Shown: positions 1 through 9,808 of the stretch, one piece after another
Layout of the letters: each line of letters opens with the position of its first letter
Numbering within the stretch: the first letter of the stretch is position 1
NCBI RefSeq assembly: GCF_009193295.2
Contig: NZ_CP059973.1
Span: 4,030,001-4,094,000, forward strand
From: Bacteroides luhongzhouii
GTDB taxonomy: Bacteria; Bacteroidota; Bacteroidia; Bacteroidales; Bacteroidaceae
Direction of reading: 5' to 3'
Length of the DNA stretch: 64,000 nt
Program-made: the position numbers and the translations under genes
Notes under the pieces: model-generated
The model's database searches: none
Told to the model about the DNA's origin: nothing
What the model saw: the letters and a program-made list of their open reading frames with translations, nothing else

Positions 1-1126
1 TCTGGCAACATTATTTTGCCGTGATTATAATTCAGCTACCGCAAGCAGTACTCCAGGACTGCCGCTTCAGGTGAAATATGAACCCAAACTTTCTGCCACC
101 CAGTACCCGGGACGTTCTTCACTGGAAGATACCTATAAACAGATTGTGAATGATTTGGAAGAAGCAGCAGTACGTATAGAGACAGCTAAAAACGGTATTG
201 CTGATTATGACAGATATATCAATGGAGCATACGTAACTGTCAAAACCGCTCCCAAGAACTGCGGGAATTATATTACGGTAGACGTAGTGACAGCTTTGAA
301 AGCACGTGTTGCCCTGCAAATGGACGATTATGAAAATGCAGCAAAATATGCAAATGATCTGATTAAGGCGAATAATTACCCGTTATCAACTACGGTAACA
401 GACTTTGAAAGTATCTGGAAAAGCGACAAGGGAACGGAAACTATCTGGCAGATTGCTATGACTAGTGCTGATGACGCTGGGGTACCTTTGGGAACTCTTT
501 TTATCGGTTATCCTACTACCAAGAAGGATTATATTCCTACACAAACGTTGATCAATCTGTACAATGAAAAAGATGTCCGACTGGCTACTTATTTCGGAAA
601 ATATCACTTGACCGTATCGTCCGGTAATGCGGCGGATATATATTTCTTTAATAAATATCCGGGAAATGAATATTTCAATGCATTAGGAAACGAAACACGC
701 TATTTGAATCAGCCGAAACCATTTCGCATTGCTGAAATGTATCTGATTGCTACTGAAGCTAATGCCCGGATCGGGACCGCAGCTGCTGTGAAAAAAGGCA
801 ATGATGCCTTGAATGCGCTAAAACAAGCGCGAATCGAAGGACTGGCTGATGCGACCTATGATCAGGAGGCTTTGCTTAATGAAGTCATGAACGAACGGGA
901 GCGGGAACTTGTGGGTGAAGGTTACCGACTGATGGACCTGAAACGTTGGGGAAAAGGTGTGAGACGTGGAAAGCCGCAAAGTAAAGGGTTAGTACTTTTC
1001 CCGGGACAAGCAAGCACTGACGGATTGGATAAGCCGGCTGACGACCAGCGGATGCTCTGGCCTATTCCTAAAACTGAAATGGATGCCAATCCTCAATTGG
1101 CAGGTCAGCAGAATCCGGGATATTAA
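1..1126 (+). CDS. SusD/RagB-like outer-membrane lipoprotein, 5' partial
   Basis: This is the C-terminal part of a SusD-like nutrient-binding lipoprotein. The reading frame is open from base 2 to the stop at 1126, so the gene begins left of the window and the GTG at 71 is not its start. SusD proteins sit on the cell surface and form the lid of a SusC TonB-dependent transporter. Family signs are the TPR-like region with ALKARVALQMDDYENAAKYA, the stretch AEMYLIATEANAR, the block ERERELVGEGYRLMDLKRWG, and the terminal NPGY. Its SusC partner should lie immediately upstream, outside the window. The following genes are closely spaced in the same direction, which suggests one operon. The ligand cannot be told from sequence; the neighbours are redox proteins rather than glycosidases. 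Confidence 0.93.
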   Translation, partial: LATLFCRDYNSATASSTPGLPLQVKYEPKLSATQYPGRSSLEDTYKQIVNDLEEAAVRIETAKNGIADYDRYINGAYVTVKTAPKNCGNYITVDVVTALKARVALQMDDYENAAKYANDLIKANNYPLSTTVTDFESIWKSDKGTETIWQIAMTSADDAGVPLGTLFIGYPTTKKDYIPTQTLINLYNEKDVRLATYFGKYHLTVSSGNAADIYFFNKYPGNEYFNALGNETRYLNQPKPFRIAEMYLIATEANARIGTAAAVKKGNDALNALKQARIEGLADATYDQEALLNEVMNERERELVGEGYRLMDLKRWGKGVRRGKPQSKGLVLFPGQASTDGLDKPADDQRMLWPIPKTEMDANPQLAGQQNPGY

Positions 1127-1163
1127 TAAATGAATAAAGTAAATCATCAAATACTTGAGTAAA

Positions 1164-2057
1164 ATGAACTATCTGAAAATATATACCCTTCTTCTGTGTG
1201 CTGTTCTCATAACTGCCTGTTCAGACGATGAGGAGCAGTTAAATTCCGGGGCGGCTACGGTAAACCTACAAGAGGCAGCGATGACGGTGAAAGAGTCTGC
1301 CGGGTTGTGCACTGTACCTGTCGTAGTGACGGGTGAACATACTGGAACGATCCGCGTGTCATTCGAGTTAAAGGATCATAATGCAAAAGAAGATGAAAAC
1401 TACATCGTCACAACCAAAACACTACTTATTCCTGCCGGACAGGAGATTGTTAATTTCGAGTTTAAGACCGTAGATGACAAATTAGTCAATGATGACCGTT
1501 CTTTTGATATTGAAATAGCCAGTGTGGAAGGAGCGTCTATTGGTGAAAAGAAGCGGTTGACCGTGACTATCAAAGATAATGATTCCAGTTTTTATGAAAC
1601 ACTTTCAGGAACTTGGATATTTACCGGAACAGCGTCTGCCACCAATGTTTCCAATGTATCAGTGGGCTTCTCCGTAAAAGTAAATACGGCGGAAGAAGGT
1701 ACGGAGGCTTACGAACACTATCTGGTTTGTTCGAATAAAAACGGATTTGATCCGGATAATGATATTGAGTGGGAATTTAACTGGCGGTTACAGTATGAAT
1801 ATGATGCAGCTACGCGGAAAACATATTTGTCTGTTGTGTCGGATGAGGATGTTGCTTCCTATGGTTCGTATACCATCCGTTTCAGGAGGCTGGCTTTGGA
1901 TGGAAGTACTTCCAATGTTTACCGGGGGGAATATGATGTCGATACAAAAACAGTCATCTTCGAAAATGCCAACCTGATAGGGGATATGTACAAAGACGGT
2001 TTGATACAGATACAGAAATTCAGGCTTTTCGACTGTAAAATGGAACACATAAGATAA
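1164..2057 (+). CDS. Calx-beta-like surface lipoprotein
   Basis: This is a predicted lipoprotein of 297 residues. I start it at the ATG at 1164 rather than the TTG at 1155, because the ATG gives a clean signal peptide ending in the lipobox LITAC. The residues after the Cys are SDDEEQ, an acidic pattern typical of surface-exposed Bacteroides lipoproteins. Residues of roughly 30-135 resemble a Calx-beta fold: an opening strand VNLQEAAMTVKESAG, then VNFEFKTVDDKLVNDDRSFDIEI, and the closing TVTIKDNDSSF. The C-terminal half (about 140-297) is beta-rich and I do not recognise it. Its place directly behind SusD is where accessory surface-binding proteins are usually encoded, so a ligand-binding role is the simplest inference. 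No enzyme motif is visible. Confidence 0.8.
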   Translation: MNYLKIYTLLLCAVLITACSDDEEQLNSGAATVNLQEAAMTVKESAGLCTVPVVVTGEHTGTIRVSFELKDHNAKEDENYIVTTKTLLIPAGQEIVNFEFKTVDDKLVNDDRSFDIEIASVEGASIGEKKRLTVTIKDNDSSFYETLSGTWIFTGTASATNVSNVSVGFSVKVNTAEEGTEAYEHYLVCSNKNGFDPDNDIEWEFNWRLQYEYDAATRKTYLSVVSDEDVASYGSYTIRFRRLALDGSTSNVYRGEYDVDTKTVIFENANLIGDMYKDGLIQIQKFRLFDCKMEHIR

Positions 2058-2093
2058 AAAACTAAATTACTAACATCACTAATAAAAGAATTT

Positions 2094-2582
2094 ATGAGAG
2101 CATTAATTGTTTGTATTACTCTGTTGTTTGCTTTTCTAACTTGTGCTATGGCACAAATACCTTCAGTCAAGGTTGAAGATTCCAAAGGAACGCAGGTGAA
2201 CACCGCTTCCCTGGTTAATCACAAGACACCTATGATTATTTCTTTTTGGGCAACTACCTGTAAACCTTGTATTCGTGAATTGGATGCTATTAATGAACTG
2301 TTGCCCGACTGGCTGGAAGAGGCCAAGTTTCGTGTGGTAGCTGTTTCAACAGACGACAGCCGTTCTACAGCTAAAGCGCGTGCGCTGGCAGAGGGACATG
2401 GATGGGACGATTTTATCATGTTGTATGATAAGAACCAGGAATTTATGCGGGCTATGAATGTAAGCTTGACTCCGCAGGTATATGTGGTAAATGCGGAGGG
2501 AAAAATTGTCTATTCACATACCGGCTATGCTCCGGGAAGTGAATTGGAGCTACTGAAAGCGATTAAAAAACTACAGAAATAA
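2094..2582 (+). CDS. TlpA/ResA-like periplasmic thioredoxin
   Basis: This 162-residue protein has a cleavable signal peptide (about residues 1-20, ending AMAQ) and a single thioredoxin-like domain. The redox motif is C56-K-P-C59 within SFWATTCKPCIREL, and the cis-proline region is SLTPQVYVV. In the TlpA/ResA family such proteins reduce disulfides in exported proteins, taking electrons from a DsbD/CcdA-type membrane protein. A DsbD-like gene does occur further along the cluster at 15748-17697. The gene lies 36 bases after the Calx-beta lipoprotein gene and 32 bases before the DUF6029-like gene, so co-transcription is likely. Unlike many Bacteroides TlpA proteins it has no N-terminal DUF4369 domain. 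Confidence 0.9.
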   Translation: MRALIVCITLLFAFLTCAMAQIPSVKVEDSKGTQVNTASLVNHKTPMIISFWATTCKPCIRELDAINELLPDWLEEAKFRVVAVSTDDSRSTAKARALAEGHGWDDFIMLYDKNQEFMRAMNVSLTPQVYVVNAEGKIVYSHTGYAPGSELELLKAIKKLQK

Positions 2583-2614
2583 ATCTGTTATTATTCATAG
2601 ATAAATGCAACGAC

Positions 2615-4219
2615 ATGACTAGAATAAGATTTCGGATGTTCGCTTTATTAGCGTTAGCATCGACCTTGGCCAATGCACAGGAAAATAACAAGAAAGGTTA
2701 TTTGACAGGAAGTTTTGAAACAAATACGATTTATTACAAAGATGATAGTAAAACAGATGCAGAATCTCCGGAAGACCATTTCGGTTCGAACAATTATCTG
2801 AAACTGGATTATTATCAGGGCAAGTTTGCCGTAGGTGTACAGCTGGAAGCCTATGAGCCTGTACTGGTGGGATACCCGTCAGAACTGGAAAAGGCAAAAC
2901 TGACCAACTATTACGTTTCTTGGGCCGACAAGGACTTTTCCGTAACAGCGGGTACATTTTATGAACAGTTCGGTAGCGGACTGCTGTTCCGTAGCTGGGA
3001 GGACCGTATGCTTGGATTGAATAATGCGGTGATGGGAGCACGCTTTACTTATAATTACAAGAATATTATAGGTTTGAAAGCCATTTGGGGTACTCCACGT
3101 TTTGGTATGGATTTTTCTGATACACAAGTACGTGGCGTAGATGTAAGTTTCTCCTTATCTGAAATGCTTCGTTGGCAAAAGACTTCCTTGAGTATTGAAG
3201 GAGGGGCATTGAACCGGTATGAGAAGATCAGCATCGATCTGGAAGAGGAAGGAGGGAAACCTTATTCGAATGGTTTCTCGGGACGGGTAAATTTTGAACG
3301 TTCCGGATTTATAATGAAAGGTGAATATGTAGATGGTGGCAATAAATATTACGGATTCATTCACGACGACAAGGCTTTTGTGAAGAAACGTGCCAATGCG
3401 CAGTTGTTGGAACTGGGATATAGTGGCAGCGGACTAGGTGTGAATCTGACCGGGCGCCGTCTGGAATGGATGAACAGCGAGATTATTGTCGGCAATGGTT
3501 CTACATCGAATCTGTTGAATTACGTTCCGGCCATGAGTACGCAATACACCTATATGCTGACCAATTTACATCCTCATACCCCGCAAGTGGGAGATGTGAC
3601 GAATACAATCAGCGGTGAGATGGGGGGACAACTGGATGTCTTTTATCATTTCAAAAGAGGAACGGCTATTGGAGGTAAGCGTGGTCTGAAATTGCATGCT
3701 AACTTTTCTACCTATTATGCTTTAGAAAAAGAAGGTACAGCCCAGATTGGTAACTTGTCCTTCCGTGATTTTAGTTTTGATGTAGAAAAGCAGTGGACAA
3801 AGTCATTCAAAATGAATCTGCTTTATTCCATGCAAGAATATAGTCCTTCTTATGGAGCGAAAAAAGCGACCTGTCTGTCGAATATTTTTGTAGCGGATTT
3901 ACAGTATAAGTTCACCCCTTCTTTTTCAACCCGCATGGAGTTGCAATACCTGACTACCCAAGAAAATGAGAAAGACTGGATGGCTGCTTTGCTGGAAATA
4001 AACTTTGCTCCTGCATGGAGTATTTATGGAAGTGATATGTATAATCACGGCAAGGAAAAAATCCATTATTACAATGTGGGGGCCAGTTATGCAAAATCAC
4101 GTACGCGTATAGCTTTAAGTTATGGTCGTAACAGGGAAGGATATGTATGTTCCGGTGGAGTCTGCCGGACGATACCTAAATACACAGGGGCTAACCTGAC
4201 TATTACCACTTCGTTCTGA
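2615..4219 (+). CDS. DUF6029-like outer-membrane beta-barrel protein
   Basis: This is a 534-residue exported protein with a signal peptide ending LANAQ near residue 22. The rest is rich in alternating aromatic and hydrophobic strands, such as YLKLDYYQGKFAVGVQLEAY, and ends with an aromatic residue in TITTSF, a typical beta-barrel assembly signal. I recognise it as DUF6029-like from the N-terminal pattern GSFETNTIYYKDD followed by FGSNNYLKLDY; this is from memory and not checked. It probably spans the outer membrane. It sits between the TlpA-type gene and three Omp28-like genes in one closely packed run. Its function is not known to me. A porin-like or anchoring role is an inference only. Confidence 0.72.
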   Translation: MTRIRFRMFALLALASTLANAQENNKKGYLTGSFETNTIYYKDDSKTDAESPEDHFGSNNYLKLDYYQGKFAVGVQLEAYEPVLVGYPSELEKAKLTNYYVSWADKDFSVTAGTFYEQFGSGLLFRSWEDRMLGLNNAVMGARFTYNYKNIIGLKAIWGTPRFGMDFSDTQVRGVDVSFSLSEMLRWQKTSLSIEGGALNRYEKISIDLEEEGGKPYSNGFSGRVNFERSGFIMKGEYVDGGNKYYGFIHDDKAFVKKRANAQLLELGYSGSGLGVNLTGRRLEWMNSEIIVGNGSTSNLLNYVPAMSTQYTYMLTNLHPHTPQVGDVTNTISGEMGGQLDVFYHFKRGTAIGGKRGLKLHANFSTYYALEKEGTAQIGNLSFRDFSFDVEKQWTKSFKMNLLYSMQEYSPSYGAKKATCLSNIFVADLQYKFTPSFSTRMELQYLTTQENEKDWMAALLEINFAPAWSIYGSDMYNHGKEKIHYYNVGASYAKSRTRIALSYGRNREGYVCSGGVCRTIPKYTGANLTITTSF

Positions 4220-4254
4220 GGCCAGTGAATCATTTATTAACTAGAATATAGAAT

Positions 4255-5352
4255 ATGAGAAAATTTGCAATGTTTTTTATGCCGGGTCTGATGTGCCTGT
4301 GCGGATGTTTTGTGTCATGTAGTGGTAATTCCGACGAAAATGGTGAGGAACCGGATAACGGCGAAGTGACAGGACCTATTACTTTGACTGTGGATAAAGC
4401 CAAGATTGAAGCGAACGGAACTGATATGGCAACTTTCACGGTAACCGATGCGAATGGGAAAGTGCTGACGACTCCTGAATATATGAAGAATGTATATTTT
4501 GAGGACCTTAATACCGGTGATTATCTGGAGAGACGAACTAATACGTTCTCGGCAGTAGAGAACGGAGCCCATCGGTTTAAAGCATATTATCTGGACTGGG
4601 AATCGGAAGAAGTTGCCGTAACCGTACAGAACCGGAAAAATTATGAACTTTTTTACCGTAAAGTGGCTGTTTTCAAAATGACCGGAACCTGGTGTACTTA
4701 TTGTCCCGCTATGACTTCAGCATTGAAGAAAGTTGAAGACGTGATGCCGAACCGTATGGTGAAGATGGCTTTTCATTCTTCCAGCAGTTCTGCCACCGAC
4801 CCGTTCCATTTGTCACAGACAAGTGCTATTATGAGCCGTTTCGGAGCATCCGGTTTTCCTACTAATATCTATGACTTGAAGGTGATGTCGATAGACAGAA
4901 ATGTGAGCGTTATCAAACAAACCTTGAAAGACCAGATCAGAAAATACCCGGCCACTTGCGGTATCAAACTGAATACGTCCTACAACTCTTCTATTGGTGA
5001 GATTACGATAAATGCTGCATTGAAGTCGAGTAAGGGAGGAGAATATGATCTGGTTTATGCGTTGGTTACTGACGGTCTGACGGCATCAGGAGGTAACGAG
5101 AATTCTTATGATTATACAGTAAGAGTTATTTCCAACAACTACATGGCAATGTCAACTGACGGAAGATTTACTGTAAAAGCCAATGAAGAACACACTGGCG
5201 GTACTTTTACAGTTTCTAAAGCAATGAACCTAAGCCCTGAAACATCACGTATAGTGGTTTATGCATTACGTAAAGTGGATGATGCATATATGGTGGATAA
5301 TATAACCGAATGTTCTATCGACGGAAGCGTAGATTATATTTATAATGACTAA
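4255..5352 (+). CDS. Omp28-like lipoprotein, copy 1
   Basis: This is a 365-residue predicted lipoprotein (lipobox CFVSC, then SGNSDENGEE). It has an Ig-like N-terminal region of about residues 35-120 (starting TLTVDKAKIEANGTDMATFTV) and an Omp28/thioredoxin-like region from about residue 130. The redox-type motif is TGTWC147-T-Y-C150-P. A second conserved block lies near residue 200 (RFGASGFPTNIYDL). The C-terminal part (from about 240) is another beta domain. It is the first of three tandem paralogs, only 5 bases before copy 2. Omp28 proteins were named for a Porphyromonas outer-membrane protein; a thiol-exchange role is suggested by the CxxC but not proven. The adjacent TlpA-type protein is a plausible redox partner. 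Confidence 0.85.
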   Translation: MRKFAMFFMPGLMCLCGCFVSCSGNSDENGEEPDNGEVTGPITLTVDKAKIEANGTDMATFTVTDANGKVLTTPEYMKNVYFEDLNTGDYLERRTNTFSAVENGAHRFKAYYLDWESEEVAVTVQNRKNYELFYRKVAVFKMTGTWCTYCPAMTSALKKVEDVMPNRMVKMAFHSSSSSATDPFHLSQTSAIMSRFGASGFPTNIYDLKVMSIDRNVSVIKQTLKDQIRKYPATCGIKLNTSYNSSIGEITINAALKSSKGGEYDLVYALVTDGLTASGGNENSYDYTVRVISNNYMAMSTDGRFTVKANEEHTGGTFTVSKAMNLSPETSRIVVYALRKVDDAYMVDNITECSIDGSVDYIYND

Positions 5353-5357
5353 GGCTT

Positions 5358-6476
5358 ATGAAGAAATTATACTCGACAATTCTACCAATTGTAATGATCC
5401 TTTGTTTAGCAATGCTGTCATCCTGTTCCGGCAGTTCGGACGAAATAGAGAATGGAGGGACGGATGACGGCATTTTGCGTATCACAGCCGATAAAACTGC
5501 GATACAGGCAGACGGAGTGGAGAAAGTGACCTTTACAGTCAGACTAGGCACAAAAGATGTAAGTGATGAAAGCACGATGAACCTGATTCTGGTAAAGGAA
5601 TCAGGGGAAGAAAACCTGGATTATGGCGTCCGTGCTTTCAGCACTTCGGTGCCGGGTACATATGTTTTTAAAGCCCGTTATTATGAGGGAAAGTCAATGG
5701 TCAGTGAAAATGAAGTGACTGTCCGGGCCAGTTCCATATCAGGAGGAGTCAGTTATTATCATAAGTTGCTGGGAATGCAGTTTACCTCCATCGGTTGTCA
5801 GGCTTGTCCGGCACTTAGCACTACATTGAAGGCCATTCAGACGGAACAACCGGGACGATTGGCTATTGCTTCTTTCCATATGGATTTCGGAGGAATGACA
5901 GACCCTATGACTACAGCGGCTACCAATAACTACCGGACCAATATTCTTGGCAATTTTTCAGGATTACCCCGTTTGTTTTACAATCTGCGTAAAGGAACAA
6001 AAGAAATGATCAGCATAAAAAGCCAGATTGAGGAGGAGCTTCAAAATGAACTGAACAACTATCCTGCTTCTTGTGGGGTTGCCATTGAATCTGTGTATAA
6101 TGCTTCTGACCGTAAGGTGACAGTTACTGCCAAGTTAACCTCCAATGTAACGAACACTTACCGTTGTCTGATCTATCTGGTGGAAGACGGAATTAAATAT
6201 TTCCAAACGAACGGCGGGAATGATTATACTCATAATAATGTAGTTCGCGCAGTGCTTTCCACATCATTAAACGGAGATCGTTTCAATGGTGAGGTCAATG
6301 CGGGAGTGGAATCTACCATGCAACGTTCTTATCAGTTGGAATCTGGGTGGAATGTAGACCATATGCGTGTCATTGTATCGATGCTTACAACATTGGACGG
6401 GGGAAAGACTTATACGTGTAATAACGTAAATGAATGTCAACTTGGAGAGTCGGCTGATTATTTGTATAACGAATAA
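5358..6476 (+). CDS. Omp28-like lipoprotein, copy 2 (altered CxxC)
   Basis: This is a 372-residue paralog of its two neighbours with the same layout: lipobox LSSC, an Ig-like region (RITADKTAIQADGVEKVTFTV), an Omp28/thioredoxin-like core, and a C-terminal beta domain ending SADYLYNE. The redox motif is SIGC147-Q-A-C150-P. The Trp that precedes the first Cys in copies 1 and 3 (GTWC) is replaced here by Gly, which in thioredoxin-fold proteins usually changes reactivity. It begins 5 bases after copy 1 and ends 9 bases before copy 3, so the three are almost certainly co-translated. The divergence between copies suggests specialisation rather than recent duplication. Confidence 0.85.
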   Translation: MKKLYSTILPIVMILCLAMLSSCSGSSDEIENGGTDDGILRITADKTAIQADGVEKVTFTVRLGTKDVSDESTMNLILVKESGEENLDYGVRAFSTSVPGTYVFKARYYEGKSMVSENEVTVRASSISGGVSYYHKLLGMQFTSIGCQACPALSTTLKAIQTEQPGRLAIASFHMDFGGMTDPMTTAATNNYRTNILGNFSGLPRLFYNLRKGTKEMISIKSQIEEELQNELNNYPASCGVAIESVYNASDRKVTVTAKLTSNVTNTYRCLIYLVEDGIKYFQTNGGNDYTHNNVVRAVLSTSLNGDRFNGEVNAGVESTMQRSYQLESGWNVDHMRVIVSMLTTLDGGKTYTCNNVNECQLGESADYLYNE

Positions 6477-6485
6477 ACACAACTT

Positions 6486-7550
6486 ATGTATATAAATATT
6501 TATAAAATAACATTGTTGGTCTGCATTTGCGGTATAGGGCTTTTCTGGATTTCCTGTTCGGGAAATTCCGATGAATCGGAACAGACGGAAGTGATTTTGA
6601 GCGTCAGTAAAAACACGTTGATTGCTGATGGGAAGGATGCTATAACCTTTACGGTAATGCAGGCAGGGGTTGATGTGACTGCTGATGCAACCATCCGCTC
6701 CATAATGGACAGCCAAACCCTGGATGGAAATACATTTTCTACTTCTAAAGCAGGAACATATGCTTTTGAGGCATCATATGGCAAGTATGTATCCAAACTG
6801 ATAACGGTGGTTGCGAAAAGTACCTCGGTTGCACCGTCCCGATTTGTCAGGCGTATTTGTGCGATGGAGTTTACCGGCACGTGGTGTGCCATGTGTCCGG
6901 CAGGAATGACTCGTTTGAATTACCTGATTAGTTCGGATTATGAAGGGATTGTTTATCTGATGTCCTTTCATGTAAATGGAACGAGTGCTGATCCGATGGC
7001 AATCGAACAGTCCTCGATTCTTTCTAAAAAGTTTGCTATTTCCGGCTATCCTTCATGTGTTGTCGATATGCGTAAGGAAATGGGATTGTCTGAAAACTAT
7101 ACAGTCATGCGGACGATATTTAATGAGTCCTTGGAGAAATATGTTTCCCATTGTGGTGTAGCTATCAGTTCTCTTTATAATGAAGCCGGTTCCGAAGCTA
7201 AAGTTACGGTGAGAGTGACCTCAGAGAAAACGTCTGACTATCGCCTGATAGTATATGCTGTGGAAAATGGTTTGAAATATGAGCAGAATGACGGTGGTAA
7301 CTATCGGGACTATACGCACAATCATGTAGTGAGGAAATTGCTTTCAGTTTCGGTTGACGGTGACAAGCTGGGGCAGATTCCGGAAGATAAAGAGGTCACG
7401 CAAGAGTACGCAGTGACGTTGGATAATACATGGAAAGCAGAAAACCTTTCTTTCTATGCATTAGTAACGGATGAAAACGGCTATGTGAATAACCTGGCTG
7501 TTTGCGAAGCTATAAACGGCAATGCCGATTATGAATATGTAAATGATTAA
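6486..7550 (+). CDS. Omp28-like lipoprotein, copy 3
   Basis: This 354-residue protein is the third tandem Omp28-like paralog. The signal peptide ends in the lipobox FWISC followed by SGNSDESEQ. An Ig-like segment (LSVSKNTLIADGKDAITFTV) precedes the thioredoxin-like core with TGTWC134-A-M-C137-P. Later blocks match the siblings: ISGYPSCVVDM, then YTHNHVVRKLLS (shared with copy 2), and the end NADYEYVND. There is an extra Cys in the YPSCVV block that the siblings lack. The gene precedes a repeat lipoprotein gene by 21 bases. A surface or outer-membrane thiol-exchange function is inferred from the CxxC and from the neighbouring TlpA and DsbD genes. Confidence 0.85.
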   Translation: MYINIYKITLLVCICGIGLFWISCSGNSDESEQTEVILSVSKNTLIADGKDAITFTVMQAGVDVTADATIRSIMDSQTLDGNTFSTSKAGTYAFEASYGKYVSKLITVVAKSTSVAPSRFVRRICAMEFTGTWCAMCPAGMTRLNYLISSDYEGIVYLMSFHVNGTSADPMAIEQSSILSKKFAISGYPSCVVDMRKEMGLSENYTVMRTIFNESLEKYVSHCGVAISSLYNEAGSEAKVTVRVTSEKTSDYRLIVYAVENGLKYEQNDGGNYRDYTHNHVVRKLLSVSVDGDKLGQIPEDKEVTQEYAVTLDNTWKAENLSFYALVTDENGYVNNLAVCEAINGNADYEYVND

Positions 7551-7571
7551 TCACATTTATCCCTTTTAATT

Positions 7572-9788
7572 ATGAAGAAGAAATTTGTTAGTTTATTACT
7601 TTTACTAGGGCTGTTTTTAGTTATAAGCCCTATGATGATCTCATGTTCGGATAAGGACGACAAGGAAATTAATCCCGATATTCCTGTAGAACCGGAACCT
7701 CCGCTTCCTCCTGTACCGACTCCTATCAGATGGGTAGAAAACGAAGTGGATGGTGGCGAACGTGGAGTGGGCATTAAGGTGACCGGCAGAACTACCAACA
7801 ATTTTGTGTTTGAGTGTACTCCGGGGGATAAGGTGCAATCTTACCGTTTGGATGTCTATCCTTTATGCCGTATGTATAACTACTTATTTGAAAGTGGCGG
7901 TGTAGGTGCAAATGAAGAAGAGATTGAAGATTTGATTATGGAAGCTCTTTATAATTCGGAAGGTGCCGGTGCTTATACTTTTAGCAGGAGTACATTAGGA
8001 GACAGTTATCCGAATGCCGAATTTGACTGGGCAAATTCCAAATATTCCCAATCGGAGATTGTGCCGGGAGCAGAATATCTGATTATAACGGTGGGCTGTA
8101 ATGATGAGGGCGGACAAAATCCGGCAGATATGAAAATCTGTTATCTTAAGACTCCTTCCGAAGATGTAGTAGGTCATCCTCGTGTGGATATTGATGTCAA
8201 GCCCAGCTATCAGGCAGCTGCTATACAATACCTTCCGAATGAAGACTGTAAATATTTCTATCAATTCTGTGGAGATGCCGAACCTATTGATGCGTTTATT
8301 AACGCTTATGGGAAGAATATGTATATTGATTTTATGAGACATTGGACGCAGACGGCAGGAGATGCACAAGTGCCTGAAGAAGAAATGTATTATGTCGTAG
8401 ACTTTGGTTATACAGCTGATGCAACAAGAAATATTACGGCTACAACTATCGGGCTGGATGCAAACAAGAATAAAGGAGATTATGTGCGTAAGGATTTCCA
8501 TTTATTAGAGGTTCCTGTCGATTCGGACACGGCAAGATGTGCTCTTACAATCGATAAAACGGGTGCTTCTATTGTTAATATGAATGTGACTTTGGAAAAG
8601 AACTGTTACGCTATGTTCTATCGTGTTTTCAGTGAGTCAGACTATGCTCCTTATGAAAATGCGGATGATGCCACGATGACCGCACTGGCACGAGCACTAG
8701 ATCAGGAAGGATGGGGAATTAAGAATATGAATTTCGCTCAGGAAGGCTCTTATACAACTACAGAATATCAGTATGATATTGCTCCGAATGCTTCTTATGT
8801 TATTGCTTATATTGGTCGTAATAAATATGGAGAGTTGTCAAAGGTGAAAACAACACGTTTTTCAACAAAACCACGGGTGACGGATAATCCGGGAGCCTCC
8901 AAGGCTACAATAGATATTACGATTTCCGATCCGGGAAGAACTAGTCTGAAATTGAATTATAAATATAATCAGGAAGCGGCAGTATTTTATCATCAGTATA
9001 TCATGACACCAGATTTATTGGAGGAGGGTAATAAAGCTGAATTGATTAACTATTTATTATCTACAGAATCAAATGTATGGCCTGCAAATGCGAACGGAGG
9101 GGTTGAAGATTATACGTTTACCGCTCTGGATCCTGCTACGGAATATATATTTGCTTATATGGCAGAAGACTGGAACGGTGTGTTGACGGATGTGAAAATA
9201 GTGAAGGCTACAACCGAAGCTATTATAGCGGGTCCTAATCCGACCATGGAGCTACATGCTTATATGAGTGAGTTGGATAACTTTACTGTTCAGTTCTCAA
9301 TGGTGAAAGATGTAGCCAAAATTTTTCACATGATAGAGGAAGATAATTACTCGGCAAGTGGCGATTACAGCTATGAAGAGTGTATGAAAGTATGGAAAGA
9401 GAGATGTTTAGAGTATGGTTTGACAACAGTTAATTCTACAATCCAATCATATGGTAAGACAAAGGAAGCCAAACGTCTGGTTGCTTTATGTATACCTATT
9501 GGTGCTGACGCTGACAACAATGAAGTGATTGGTGACCTCTATACTATATTCTGGGATAAAGACAAGGGTATTATTACCGATCCTTCTGTTATATTCCCGG
9601 ATGCTCCGAAATCAATGAAGGGAATGAGGGGAGTAGCTAAATCTCAAGTAGTGAAGAAAGATAGCCGGATACCTGCCAACCTGATTAATAATGAACAGGT
9701 GAAAAAGAATATTCCGGAAGCAATGAGAAGTGAAAGTACTATTTATCTTGATTTGAAAAGATTAGGAAAACATCCTCACGCCAAATAA
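7572..9788 (+). CDS. Large modular repeat lipoprotein (738 residues)
   Basis: This is a predicted lipoprotein (lipobox MISC, then SDKDDKE) with a Pro-rich spacer (EPEPPLPPVPTP) and a mature part made of at least four degenerate beta modules. Each module pairs a strand like VDIDVKPSYQAAAIQY with a conserved line such as CKYFYQFCGD, CYAMFYRVFSES, AVFYHQYIMTP or AKIFHMIEEDNY about 15-25 residues later. The same module recurs in the next gene (9867-12404). Module length and strand pattern resemble fibronectin-III-like domains, but no known family is certain. It lies 21 bases after the Omp28 run and is followed by a terminator-like hairpin at 9809, so it probably ends the first transcript. No catalytic motif is visible; a surface binding or scaffold role is inferred. 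Confidence 0.75.
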   Translation: MKKKFVSLLLLLGLFLVISPMMISCSDKDDKEINPDIPVEPEPPLPPVPTPIRWVENEVDGGERGVGIKVTGRTTNNFVFECTPGDKVQSYRLDVYPLCRMYNYLFESGGVGANEEEIEDLIMEALYNSEGAGAYTFSRSTLGDSYPNAEFDWANSKYSQSEIVPGAEYLIITVGCNDEGGQNPADMKICYLKTPSEDVVGHPRVDIDVKPSYQAAAIQYLPNEDCKYFYQFCGDAEPIDAFINAYGKNMYIDFMRHWTQTAGDAQVPEEEMYYVVDFGYTADATRNITATTIGLDANKNKGDYVRKDFHLLEVPVDSDTARCALTIDKTGASIVNMNVTLEKNCYAMFYRVFSESDYAPYENADDATMTALARALDQEGWGIKNMNFAQEGSYTTTEYQYDIAPNASYVIAYIGRNKYGELSKVKTTRFSTKPRVTDNPGASKATIDITISDPGRTSLKLNYKYNQEAAVFYHQYIMTPDLLEEGNKAELINYLLSTESNVWPANANGGVEDYTFTALDPATEYIFAYMAEDWNGVLTDVKIVKATTEAIIAGPNPTMELHAYMSELDNFTVQFSMVKDVAKIFHMIEEDNYSASGDYSYEECMKVWKERCLEYGLTTVNSTIQSYGKTKEAKRLVALCIPIGADADNNEVIGDLYTIFWDKDKGIITDPSVIFPDAPKSMKGMRGVAKSQVVKKDSRIPANLINNEQVKKNIPEAMRSESTIYLDLKRLGKHPHAK

Positions 9789-9808
9789 ATATCGGCAGAA
9801 CTATTTAT

